A DNA stretch of 28,569 nt from a virus, in the IMG/VR virus record IMGVR_UViG_3300030390_001538, positions 9,760-38,328 of that record; one strand, given 5' to 3'. The position numbers were made by a program, and so were the translations under genes. This document shows, piece after piece, positions 6,635-14,611 of the stretch (positions within the stretch are counted from its first letter, which is position 1; each line of letters starts with the position of its first letter). A model generated the notes under the pieces. The model was not told the DNA's origin. It made no database searches and saw only the letters and a program-made list of their open reading frames with translations.

Positions 6635-6955
6635 ATGGCATTTAAATTAAAACCACCATTTAAACAACATTCACCTATATACGAAAGAGAATTAGAAGAA
6701 GGTTGTTTAGGTAAAGGCAATAAAAACGGAACTATATTAGTAGCTCCAGGTTTAAATGATAAAGCTGAAGAAAGTGTTATTGATCATGAAGAAGTACATA
6801 TTGATCAAGTAAAACGTGGTGATTTAGATTATGATGACAAAGCAGTATATTGGAAAGGTAAAAAATACCCTAGATCTAAAATGAAAGAAGGTAATCCTAA
6901 TTTACCTTGGGAAAAAGAAGCATATAGCAAAACAGACGATTATGATGCATTATGA
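6635..6955 (+). CDS. putative mini zinc metalloprotease (HExxH)
   Basis: A 106-residue protein with a zincin signature: H51-E52-E-V-H55 gives HExxH ('IDHEEVHIDQ'), where the histidines would bind zinc and E52 would be the base. A downstream 'LPWEKEAY' offers E93 or E95 as the third zinc ligand, the arrangement seen in gluzincin-like phage and toxin-delivery peptidases ('W-E-x-E-A'). Between them is 'GDLDYDDKAVYWKGKKYPR'. The N-terminus (MAFKLKPPFKQHSPIY) carries an SPI variant of the SPLN motif of its neighbours. It has no signal peptide. Its stop overlaps the holin start (ATGA). Possible roles are virion-protein maturation or part of lysis. Activity is inferred from the motif only. Confidence 0.6.
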   Translation: MAFKLKPPFKQHSPIYERELEEGCLGKGNKNGTILVAPGLNDKAEESVIDHEEVHIDQVKRGDLDYDDKAVYWKGKKYPRSKMKEGNPNLPWEKEAYSKTDDYDAL

Positions 6956-7413
6956 GTAAAAAATTTAATCAAACTAAAGTAGGAAAATTTTTAAGTAAAG
7001 CTGCGCCAGGTATATTAGATTTAGCTGGTGACGTGTTACCAGACGCTGGTGTATTAGGTCTTGTTAAAAACTTAATACATAAAGACCCTGCATTACCTGC
7101 AGAAGACAAAGAAAAAGCATTGAAACTATTAGAACAAGATATGGTTGAAATGCAAGAAGTATCAAAGCGCTGGGAAAGCGATATGAAAAGCGACTCATGG
7201 CTTAGTAAAAACACGCGCCCATTATCTTTGATATTTTTATCTGTAATGACTGTTGCTTTTATATGGGTAGATAGTCATCATGAAATATCTTTTACAGTAG
7301 AACAAGAGTGGATAGGTTTATTAAAAACTTTAACAACAACAGTTTATGTAGCGTATTTTGGTTCACGAGGAGCGGAAAAATTCAAAACTATAAGTAATAA
7401 TAATAATAAGTAA
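6952..7413 (+). CDS. phage holin, GTA-type 3TM holin family-like
   Basis: A 153-residue protein that likely forms the membrane hole at lysis. The N-terminal half is soluble with an amphipathic segment (about 10-42). The central 'RWESDMKSDSWLSKNTRPL' (73-91) is the hallmark I recall for the GTA/phage 3TM holin family ('RWxxDMxSDSWLSKNxRPL'). Two hydrophobic segments follow, about 91-106 ('LSLIFLSVMTVAFIWV') and 119-136 ('WIGLLKTLTTTVYVAYF'), separated by a short acidic loop. The end is polar (Asn-rich). It is coupled to the putative metalloprotease by ATGA. No conventional endolysin is visible in the window. Confidence 0.8.
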   Translation: MSKKFNQTKVGKFLSKAAPGILDLAGDVLPDAGVLGLVKNLIHKDPALPAEDKEKALKLLEQDMVEMQEVSKRWESDMKSDSWLSKNTRPLSLIFLSVMTVAFIWVDSHHEISFTVEQEWIGLLKTLTTTVYVAYFGSRGAEKFKTISNNNNK

Positions 7414-7439
7414 ATAAATAACAATTAAAATTTAATCAA

Positions 7440-7700
7440 ATGAGTAAAGATCAAAAAATTACAGACAAAGAATTAGAAACAATCAAAGAACAACAACAAA
7501 AAATTCAAACAGTTGTTTATGATTTAGGAGCGTTAGAAGCTAAGAAATTTGAAATTTCTGCGGCACTAAAAGAATTTAACGAAGCGTTAAATGAAACTAA
7601 AAAAGAACTAGAAGAAAAGTACGGACAAGTTAACATTAACTTACAAGACGGATCTTACGAAGAAATTGTACCAGAAGTAGAAGCTGAAGAAGTAAAGTAA
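7440..7700 (+). CDS. coiled-coil conserved phage protein (86 aa)
   Basis: An 86-residue acidic protein, almost all predicted coiled coil from about 8 to 62 ('ELETIKEQQQKIQTVVYDLG', 'EFNEALNETKKELEEKYG'). It ends in 'VNINLQDGSYEEIVPEVEAE'. The pattern 'DLGxLExxK...ELEEKYGxVNIxLxDG' is common in marine phages of several kinds, usually with no assigned function. It is probably a small assembly or chaperone-like partner. It stands one base before the next ATG. Confidence 0.75.
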   Translation: MSKDQKITDKELETIKEQQQKIQTVVYDLGALEAKKFEISAALKEFNEALNETKKELEEKYGQVNINLQDGSYEEIVPEVEAEEVK

Positions 7701-7701
7701 C

Positions 7702-7929
7702 ATGAACTCTGTTATAAGAAAAATAAGTATAGGCTCGGACTATAAAAACGAAGCAATGCATTATTCTGTAGGTCAATCAGTTTATGGTGGTCATACAATT
7801 AATAATATAACTTTAGACGAAACTGATAGCTCTTATAATATCTATATTAAAAAACAAGACGAGGTAATGCCATGGAAAAAATTTAATTCTAACATGGCTA
7901 TCTCTGTTGAGTATGATCTAGAATATTAA
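7702..7929 (+). CDS. conserved hypothetical small protein (75 aa)
   Basis: A 75-residue protein starting MNSVIRKISIGSDYKNEAMHY, with a beta-hairpin-like middle ('VGQSVYGGHTINNITLDE') and 'YIKKQDEVMPWKKF' near the end. Similar small proteins ('IRKISIGxDYKxAMHYxVGQ') occur in marine phages near structural genes, as I recall; the function is not known. The stop overlaps the next start (TAATG), so it is probably coupled with the tandem-GroES-like gene. Confidence 0.7.
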   Translation: MNSVIRKISIGSDYKNEAMHYSVGQSVYGGHTINNITLDETDSSYNIYIKKQDEVMPWKKFNSNMAISVEYDLEY

Positions 7930-8534
7930 TGAACAGTATATATGACTTTATTATAACTCCTAAAAACAGTAGATATAATAATGAAAAAAAAGTAGGTAAC
8001 AAAACTCTTATCACAAATACTAGTATTGAAGACCACAAACTTGTTAGCAAGCACGCTGTTATTATTTCAGTTCCTTTAGCTTATAAATCAATTTTAAAAG
8101 TTGGTGATGAAGTTATGGTTCATCATAATATCTTTAGAAGATGGTATGATATCAAAGGTAACTCAAGAAACAGTAGTCAATATTTCAAAGAAGATTTATA
8201 TTTTTGCAAACCTGATCAATTATATTTATATAAAAAAAATAATAAATGGTTAGCTATAGGTGAAAGATGTTTTATTAAACCAATAAAAAACAATGACACT
8301 TTAAGTAAAGATATTGAAAAAAAGAATATTGGTATACTAAAAATTAGTAATAGTTCATTAGAAGCGCTTAAAATAAGTCCTGGAGACCTTATAGGTTTTA
8401 AATCAGGTAGAGAATGGGAGTTTATCGTAAACGATGAGCGACTTTATTGTATGAAATCAAATGATATTATTATAAAATATGAATACAAAGGAAACGAAGT
8501 TGAATATAATCCAAGCTGGGCATGTAGCAGTTGA
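7929..8534 (+). CDS. tandem GroES-like (Cpn20-like) protein
   Basis: A 201-residue protein that reads as two Cpn10-type beta-barrels in tandem. Half 2 is clearest: 'AIGERCFIKPI' (109-119) matches GroES 'LxDRVLVKP'. 'IGILKIS', then 'ISPGDLIGFKSGREWEFIVN' (149-168) and 'RLYCMKSNDIIIKYE' (171-185) match 'VKVGDxVLFxKYxGTEVKxDGEEYLIMxExDILAIV'. Half 1 follows the same plan with an insertion: 'YDFIITPKNSRY', 'VISVPL', 'LKVGDEVMVHHNIFRRW' (56-72), and 'LYFCKPDQLYLYKK' (90-103). Neither half has an obvious GGIVL mobile-loop motif. Plant plastid Cpn20 has the same two-domain layout and length. With groEL and groES upstream it could cap the same ring, or the fold may serve a structural role. The fold call is by eye. 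Confidence 0.6.
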   Translation: MNSIYDFIITPKNSRYNNEKKVGNKTLITNTSIEDHKLVSKHAVIISVPLAYKSILKVGDEVMVHHNIFRRWYDIKGNSRNSSQYFKEDLYFCKPDQLYLYKKNNKWLAIGERCFIKPIKNNDTLSKDIEKKNIGILKISNSSLEALKISPGDLIGFKSGREWEFIVNDERLYCMKSNDIIIKYEYKGNEVEYNPSWACSS

Positions 8535-8754
8535 AGAACTTATCAAAGTTGCTAAAGAAGCTATTATAGATTCAAGCGATGATATATCAGCTGACAGACT
8601 TAAAAATGCTGCAGCTACAAAAAAACTAGCTATATTTGATGCTTTTGAAATACTTAATCGTATTAACGAAGAACAAAACATGTTAGAAGAAAAACCTAAA
8701 GAAATTAAAAAAGAAATCACGTTTCGTGGTTTTGCTGAAGGAAGATCTAAATAA
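8479..8754 (+). CDS. putative terminase small subunit-like protein
   Basis: A 91-residue helical protein directly upstream of the large terminase gene (TAATG overlap), the usual place for a small terminase. It begins MNTKETKLNIIQAGHVAVEE, followed by helices 'LIKVAKEAII' and 'DISADRLKNAAATKKLAIFD', and ends 'ITFRGFAEGRSK'. Small terminases recognise viral DNA and regulate the large subunit. It is shorter than classical small terminases and has no clear helix-turn-helix, so the call rests on position and on recalled marine phage relatives in the same place. It overlaps the preceding gene by 56 bases in another frame. No later in-frame Met could replace the start without losing most of the protein. 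Confidence 0.55.
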   Translation: MNTKETKLNIIQAGHVAVEELIKVAKEAIIDSSDDISADRLKNAAATKKLAIFDAFEILNRINEEQNMLEEKPKEIKKEITFRGFAEGRSK

Positions 8755-10964
8755 TGTACAAGCAAACCTTATATAAAGTATTACCCGATTACATAAAGCC
8801 TAAGATTTTTAAACGAATGAATAGGTATAAAAAATGGGAGTATGGATACAATGAAGACCACGATATGATTGTTATATCTAAGACTGGTCAAATTGGAGAA
8901 ATTTATGAAATACAAAATCTTAAAATAGCTTTACCTAAAGAAAATAATTCTTATAAGTTTAAAGAAAATAGATGGACTAGATTTGATTATCCTAAAGTAT
9001 TAAATAGAATAAAAACGGTTTTTGACTGGAGAGAATATCCAGATGATTTTAAGGAAAAATGGTATGACTATATTGATCTTGAATTTAAAAGACGTGAAGA
9101 AGGTTTTTGGTATATAAACAAAGACAAACCTGTTTATTTAACCGGTACTCACTATATGTATTTACAATGGTCAAAAATTGATGTTGGTCAACCAGATTTT
9201 AGAGAATCAAATAGATTATTTTTTATATTTTGGGAAGCTTGCAGAGCTGATTATAGAAGCTACGGTATGTGTTATTTAAAAAACAGACGATCTGGTTTTT
9301 CATTTATGGCTTCTGGTGAAACTGTTAATATGGCTACAATGTCTACAGACGCTAGGTTTGGTATTTTATCTAAATCAGGTGCTGATGCTAAGAAAATGTT
9401 TACAGATAAAGTAGTACCAATATCAGTTAATTATCCTTTCTTTTTCAAACCAATACAAGACGGTATGGATCGACCTAAAACAGAGTTAGCATATCGTGTG
9501 CCAGCTTCTAAGTTTACAAGAAGATCTATAGTATCTACAGATAAACCAGAAGATTTAGCAGGTCTTGATACAACTATTGATTGGAAAAACACTGGAGATA
9601 ATGCTTATGATGGTGAAAAACTAAGATTATTAGTTCATGATGAAAGTGGTAAATGGGAGAGACCTAATGATATACAAAACAATTGGCGTGTTACTAAAAC
9701 AACATTAAGACTAGGTTCTAGAATTATTGGTAAATGCATGATGGGATCAACATCAAATGCTTTAGATAAAGGTGGTAGAAATTTTAAAAAACTATATGAT
9801 GATTCAGATGTTAAAAAAAGAAATGCGAATGGCCAAACGCGTTCAGGACTCTATTCTTTGTTCATACCTATGGAATGGAATTACGAAGGATACATTGATT
9901 CTTATGGCTATCCTGTCTTCGAAACCCCATCAAAAAAAGTGTATGGACCTCATGGAACACCAATCAAAATTGGGGTTATTGAATACTGGGACAATGAAGT
10001 AGAAGGTCTTAAAGAAGACCAAGATGGATTAAACGAATTTTATAGACAGTTTCCACGCACAACTAAACACGCATTTAGAGACGAATCTAAAATGTCTTTA
10101 TTTAATTTAACAAAAATATATCAGCAAATAGATTACAACGAAGAAGCATCATCTGCCGCTGTTGTAACTGCTGGAAGTTTCCAATGGGAAAATGGTATTA
10201 TAGATACTAGAGTGGTTTTTTCACCTAACAAAAACGGTAGATTTCTTATAACATGGGTGCCACCAACAAATTTACAAAACAGACTTATAATTAAAAATGG
10301 TATTAAATATCCGGGCAATGAGCATATGGGTGCTTTTGGTTGTGATAGCTATGACATATCAGGAACAGTAGACGGTAGAGGTTCTAATGGAGCTCTAAGT
10401 GGTTTAACTAAATTCTGTATGGAAGATATTCCGCCAGATCATTTCTTTTTAGAATATATAGCAAGACCACAAACTGCTGAAATATTTTTTGAAGATGTGC
10501 TAATGGCTTGCGTGTTTTATGGTATGCCAATACTAGCTGAAAACAATAAACCTAGATTATTGTATCATTTTAAAAGAAGAGGTTATAGAGGTTATTCAAT
10601 GAATCGACCTGATAAAAAATATAACAAATTATCTATAACAGAAAGAGAGATTGGTGGAATACCTAACTCTAGTCAGGATATTATACAGGCTCACGCTGCC
10701 GCCATTGAAACATACATAGAAAATGCTGTGGGGTTTGATGGTGATACTTACGGTGATATGTATTTTCAAAGAACATTAGAAGATTGGGCTCAGTTTGATA
10801 TAAACAAAAGAACAAAGTTTGATGCATCTATTAGTTCAGGACTTGCTATAATGGCTTGTAATAAAAATAGATATGCTCCAGTTAATAAAACAATAAGAAA
10901 AGTAATAGACTTAGGTATCAAAAGATATGATAACAAAGGTGTATTATCAAAAATAATTAAGTAA
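8754..10964 (+). CDS. terL: large terminase subunit (DNA packaging motor)
   Basis: A 736-residue ATP-driven packaging motor and nuclease. The ATPase part shows a Walker-A-like loop 'CYLKNRRSGFSFMASGE' near 173-189, Walker B 'LRLLVHDE' near 290-297 with its catalytic Glu, and the coupling motif 'MMGSTSN' near 329-335. The nuclease (RNase H-like) domain has 'AFGCDSYD' near 528-535, supplying an Asp metal ligand, and 'KFDASISSGLAIMA' near 688-701, supplying another. Length and sequence style match crAss-like and related marine phage terminases as I recall them. It is followed at zero spacing by the portal gene. No frameshift or intein is visible. Confidence 0.95.
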   Translation: MYKQTLYKVLPDYIKPKIFKRMNRYKKWEYGYNEDHDMIVISKTGQIGEIYEIQNLKIALPKENNSYKFKENRWTRFDYPKVLNRIKTVFDWREYPDDFKEKWYDYIDLEFKRREEGFWYINKDKPVYLTGTHYMYLQWSKIDVGQPDFRESNRLFFIFWEACRADYRSYGMCYLKNRRSGFSFMASGETVNMATMSTDARFGILSKSGADAKKMFTDKVVPISVNYPFFFKPIQDGMDRPKTELAYRVPASKFTRRSIVSTDKPEDLAGLDTTIDWKNTGDNAYDGEKLRLLVHDESGKWERPNDIQNNWRVTKTTLRLGSRIIGKCMMGSTSNALDKGGRNFKKLYDDSDVKKRNANGQTRSGLYSLFIPMEWNYEGYIDSYGYPVFETPSKKVYGPHGTPIKIGVIEYWDNEVEGLKEDQDGLNEFYRQFPRTTKHAFRDESKMSLFNLTKIYQQIDYNEEASSAAVVTAGSFQWENGIIDTRVVFSPNKNGRFLITWVPPTNLQNRLIIKNGIKYPGNEHMGAFGCDSYDISGTVDGRGSNGALSGLTKFCMEDIPPDHFFLEYIARPQTAEIFFEDVLMACVFYGMPILAENNKPRLLYHFKRRGYRGYSMNRPDKKYNKLSITEREIGGIPNSSQDIIQAHAAAIETYIENAVGFDGDTYGDMYFQRTLEDWAQFDINKRTKFDASISSGLAIMACNKNRYAPVNKTIRKVIDLGIKRYDNKGVLSKIIK

Positions 10965-13388
10965 ATGAATATATACGCAAATCCAAATAGTTCTTTTCCC
11001 AGCCAAGTAGTGCCAGATGAAGAAAAATCTTCAGCAGATTACGGAAGAAGAGTAGCTCAAGCTATAGAAGGAGAATGGTGGAGACAAGGTGGTAATGGTA
11101 CTAGATTTGCTTTGTCTTATAATAGATTTCATACTTTAAGACTTTATGCTCGTGGAGAGCAATCTGTTCAAAAATACAAAGATGAATTGTCAATAAATGG
11201 TGACATGTCTTATTTAAATTTAGACTGGAAACCTGTTCCTGTTATATCTAAGTTTGTAGATATTGTTGTTAATGGTATGTCAAATAAAATATTTGAAATA
11301 AAAGCTAATGCACAAGATCCAGTTTCATTAAAGAAAAGAACTGACTACGCAAACGCTATTTATCAAGATATGTTAGCTAAACCTTATCTTGAAGAGCTAC
11401 AAGGAACTTTAGGTATAAATCAATATCAAAGCCCAAACCCTGCTGACTTGCCTGAAAACGAAGAAGAGTTAGATATACACATGCAGCTTAGTTATAAGCA
11501 AGCTATTGAAATAGCTGAAGAAGAAGTTATAAATAACATACTATCAAAAAATAAATTTGACAACATAAGAAAAAGATTTAATTATGATTTAGTTTGTTTA
11601 GGTATTGGTGCTGTTAAAACTAATTGGAATAAAGCTAATGGAATAACTATTGATTATGTAGATCCATCAAATTTAATATATTCGTATACTCAAGATCCTA
11701 ATTTTGAAGACATATATTATGTTGGTGAAGTTAAATCTTTAACAATTTCAGAAATAGCAAAAGAATTTCCTGATTTAACAGAAGATCAATTAGATAAAAT
11801 ATCTAAAACAAAATCTAATAGAAGTCAAATATATGGATGGCAAACATATGATCCTAACACTATACAGCTTTTATATTTTGAATATAAAACTTACAACAGT
11901 CAAGTATTTAAAATAAAAGAAACACCTAATGGTTTAGAAAAGTCATTAGTTAAGACAGATGCTTTTAATCCTCCTGAAACAGATAGTTTTTCTAAAATTT
12001 CAAGAAAAATAGAAGTGCTATATAAAGGTGTTAAAGTTATAGGTAACAATGAAATGATTGAATGGAAACTAGCTGAAAACATGTCTAGACCTTTTGCTGA
12101 TACTACAAAAGTAGAAATGAGTTATGCTATTTGCGCACCAAGAATTTATCAAGGTAAAATAGATTCTTTAGTTGGTAAAATAACAGGTTTTGCTGACATG
12201 ATTCAATTAACTCATTTAAAGTTACAACAAGTTATGTCTAGAATAGTACCAGACGGTGTGTTCTTGGATATGGACGGTTTAGCTGAGGTTGACTTAGGTA
12301 ATGGTACAAACTATAATCCAGCAGAAGCATTAAACATGTATTTTCAAACTGGTTCGATAGTTGGTAGATCACTAACACAAGAAGGTGAATTAAATAGAGG
12401 TAAAGTTCCTATACAAGAATTAAACTCTAATTCTGGACAAGCTAAAATACAAAGTCTTATACAAACGTATCAATACTATTTACAAATGATACGTGATGTA
12501 ACAGGACTTAATGAAGCAAGAGACGCTAGCACTCCAGACAAAAACGCTTTAGTTGGTTTACAAAAAATGGCAGCTAATGCTTCTAATATAGCTACAAAAC
12601 ATATATTAAATTCTAGTTTATGGTTAACACTTAGAACTTGTGAAAATATATCATTAAAAGTAGCTGATTCATTAAACTTTCCATTAACTTTAAATTCTCT
12701 TAAAAGTTCTATATCTACTTACAATGTAGGTACTTTAGCTGAAATACAAAATCTTAATTTACATGATTTTGGTATTTATTTACAACTAGAACCTGAAGAA
12801 GAAGAAAAAGCAATGCTAGAACAAAACATCCAAATGGCTTTACAGCAAGGAGGTATTGATTTAGAAGACGCTATTGATATACGTCAAATAACTAATTTAA
12901 AATTAGCTAATGATGTATTAAAACAAAAACGTAAAAAACGTCAAGAACAAGAACAAGCTAATCAACAATCTAATATACAAGCTCAAGCAGCCGCACAAGC
13001 AGAAACAGCGGAGAAAACAGCTATGGCTGAAGTGCAAAAACAAGAAGCTATATCTGGTTCTAATGTACAATACGAGCAAGCAAAATCTCAAATGGAAATT
13101 CAACGCATGCAAACAGCTTGGCAGATTAAACAACAAGAGATGCAAATTCAGCACCAGTATGATGTTCAATTAAAAGAAATGGAACTAAAACAAATGGAGC
13201 AAAAAGAAGCAGCTATTGAAGATAGAAAAGACACTAGAACAAAAATTCAAGCTACTCAGCAAAGCAAAATGATATCACAAAGACAAAACGATTTGCCTCC
13301 TGAAGATTTTGAAACAACACAACAGCGACAAGCAGCGCAAGAACAACAGCAGCCTATGCCAGAAAACATGGGTATGCCAACTGCTTAA
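10965..13388 (+). CDS. portal protein
   Basis: An 807-residue protein starting immediately after the terminase stop. The portal ring docks terminase at one capsid vertex. The N-terminal part has 'GEWWRQGGNGTRFALSYNRF', then 'SYLNLDWKPVPVISKFVDIV', a pattern of portals in crAss-like and marine relatives. The centre holds 'YVDPSNLIYSYTQDPNFEDI'. The stem/crown region includes 'GLNEARDASTPDKNALVGLQ', typical of portals. From about residue 640 to 770 is a long Gln/Glu/Lys-rich coiled coil, ending in a Pro/Gln-rich tail. Neighbours (terminase before, scaffold and capsid after) agree. This size is usual for crAss-like portals. Confidence 0.9.
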   Translation: MNIYANPNSSFPSQVVPDEEKSSADYGRRVAQAIEGEWWRQGGNGTRFALSYNRFHTLRLYARGEQSVQKYKDELSINGDMSYLNLDWKPVPVISKFVDIVVNGMSNKIFEIKANAQDPVSLKKRTDYANAIYQDMLAKPYLEELQGTLGINQYQSPNPADLPENEEELDIHMQLSYKQAIEIAEEEVINNILSKNKFDNIRKRFNYDLVCLGIGAVKTNWNKANGITIDYVDPSNLIYSYTQDPNFEDIYYVGEVKSLTISEIAKEFPDLTEDQLDKISKTKSNRSQIYGWQTYDPNTIQLLYFEYKTYNSQVFKIKETPNGLEKSLVKTDAFNPPETDSFSKISRKIEVLYKGVKVIGNNEMIEWKLAENMSRPFADTTKVEMSYAICAPRIYQGKIDSLVGKITGFADMIQLTHLKLQQVMSRIVPDGVFLDMDGLAEVDLGNGTNYNPAEALNMYFQTGSIVGRSLTQEGELNRGKVPIQELNSNSGQAKIQSLIQTYQYYLQMIRDVTGLNEARDASTPDKNALVGLQKMAANASNIATKHILNSSLWLTLRTCENISLKVADSLNFPLTLNSLKSSISTYNVGTLAEIQNLNLHDFGIYLQLEPEEEEKAMLEQNIQMALQQGGIDLEDAIDIRQITNLKLANDVLKQKRKKRQEQEQANQQSNIQAQAAAQAETAEKTAMAEVQKQEAISGSNVQYEQAKSQMEIQRMQTAWQIKQQEMQIQHQYDVQLKEMELKQMEQKEAAIEDRKDTRTKIQATQQSKMISQRQNDLPPEDFETTQQRQAAQEQQQPMPENMGMPTA

Positions 13389-13415
13389 TTATTAATAATT
13401 ATATAATATTTTATC

Positions 13416-14600
13416 ATGTCAGAAGAAACAAAAACAATTGACCCTGTTAAACAGGAAGGTGGAGATATGAAAATGAGCTCCAAACCTAAATTAAAGAAAT
13501 TTGAAGAAAAAATTCAAAAAACAATTACTAAGGTTGATTTAAGTAACATACCTAAAGTTGATTTAACTAAAAAACCAGAATCAGATGCCATTCAAGTCGG
13601 AGAAACAAAGAAGGTGGATGTGGGCGAACAAACCGGAGATGGCCAAATCGTGGACGTTGGAGGAGAAGACGCCGTTACAAAGTCCAGCCCGATTATTGAA
13701 GAAATTCAAGAGGTGGGAGAAAAGCAAATACAAAAATTAGAACCAACAATAGAAAAACCTAAAATTGTTTTGCCAGATAATGTAGAGAAACTAGTTGACT
13801 TTATGAAAGAAACTGGAGGAACTATAGAAGATTATACAAGGTTAAATGCTGATTATTCAAATGTAGACGAAGATACTCTACTAAAAGAATATTACAAAAA
13901 AGCTAAACCTCATTTAGACAAAGAAGAAGTTGATTTTATAATGGAAGAAAACTTTTTATTTGACAAAGATATTGATGAAGAGCGAGACATCAAAAGAAAA
14001 AAACTCGCTAAAAAAGAAGAGATTGCAAAAGCTAAAAAGCATTTAGAAGATCTAAAGGTTAAATATTATGACGAGATTAAGTTAAGACCGTCTGCAAACC
14101 AAGATCAACAAAAAGCTTTAGACTTTTTCAATCGATACAACAAAGATCAAGAGTTAGCTACGCAAAAGCACGAGAGCTTTATTAATGCTACTAAAGAAGT
14201 TTTAAACGATGATTTCAAAGGTTTTGATTTCGAAGTCGGTGAAAAGAAATTTAGATATGGCGTTAAAGATCCTCAAGCTGTTGCAGAGAATCAATCAAAC
14301 ATTAACAACTTCGTCGAGAAGTTCTTAGACAATGAAGGTAATGTTAAAGATACGAAAGGTTATCACAAAGCTATGTACGCTGCTCAAAATGTAGATCGAA
14401 TTGTAAGTCATTTTTATGAACAAGGTAAAACCGATGGGATTAAAAACGTAATGCAAAGTTCCAAAAACCCAACGTTAGACGGTCCACGTCAAACTGCAGG
14501 TGAAGGAGTTTTTATTGATGGACTTAAAGTTCGAGCTATTAACGGGGTAGATAGTTCTAAGTTGAAAATTAAAACAAGTAAATTTAACAAAAACAATTAA
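13416..14600 (+). CDS. putative head scaffolding protein
   Basis: A 394-residue, highly charged protein between portal and capsid, the usual place for a scaffold. Residues 1-120 are disordered with 'KVDLSNIPKVDLTKKP' (a short KVDL repeat) and an acidic Gly/Val-rich segment. About 125-260 is a long helical, coiled-coil-prone region ('KKLAKKEEIAKAKKHLEDLK'). The C-terminus ('GVFIDGLKVRAINGVDSSKL' and a basic end) could bind capsid protein, as in other scaffolds. The acidic segment at about 13590-13710 is visibly richer in G and C than its surroundings. No protease motif is present in this gene. The call rests on position and composition. Confidence 0.75.
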   Translation: MSEETKTIDPVKQEGGDMKMSSKPKLKKFEEKIQKTITKVDLSNIPKVDLTKKPESDAIQVGETKKVDVGEQTGDGQIVDVGGEDAVTKSSPIIEEIQEVGEKQIQKLEPTIEKPKIVLPDNVEKLVDFMKETGGTIEDYTRLNADYSNVDEDTLLKEYYKKAKPHLDKEEVDFIMEENFLFDKDIDEERDIKRKKLAKKEEIAKAKKHLEDLKVKYYDEIKLRPSANQDQQKALDFFNRYNKDQELATQKHESFINATKEVLNDDFKGFDFEVGEKKFRYGVKDPQAVAENQSNINNFVEKFLDNEGNVKDTKGYHKAMYAAQNVDRIVSHFYEQGKTDGIKNVMQSSKNPTLDGPRQTAGEGVFIDGLKVRAINGVDSSKLKIKTSKFNKNN

Positions 14601-14611
14601 AAACAAACATT

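Noticed and set aside
9772-10002. Second + strand open frame inside the terminase gene (76 residues)
   Set aside because: It lies wholly within the terminase frame, has no leader of its own and no recognisable pattern.
13389-13415. Promoter between portal and scaffold genes (TATAAT-like sequence in ATTATATAATATTTTATC)
   Set aside because: The gap is nearly all A and T, so such matches are expected by chance, and no Bacteroidota-type TTTG/TAnnTTTG pair was seen.
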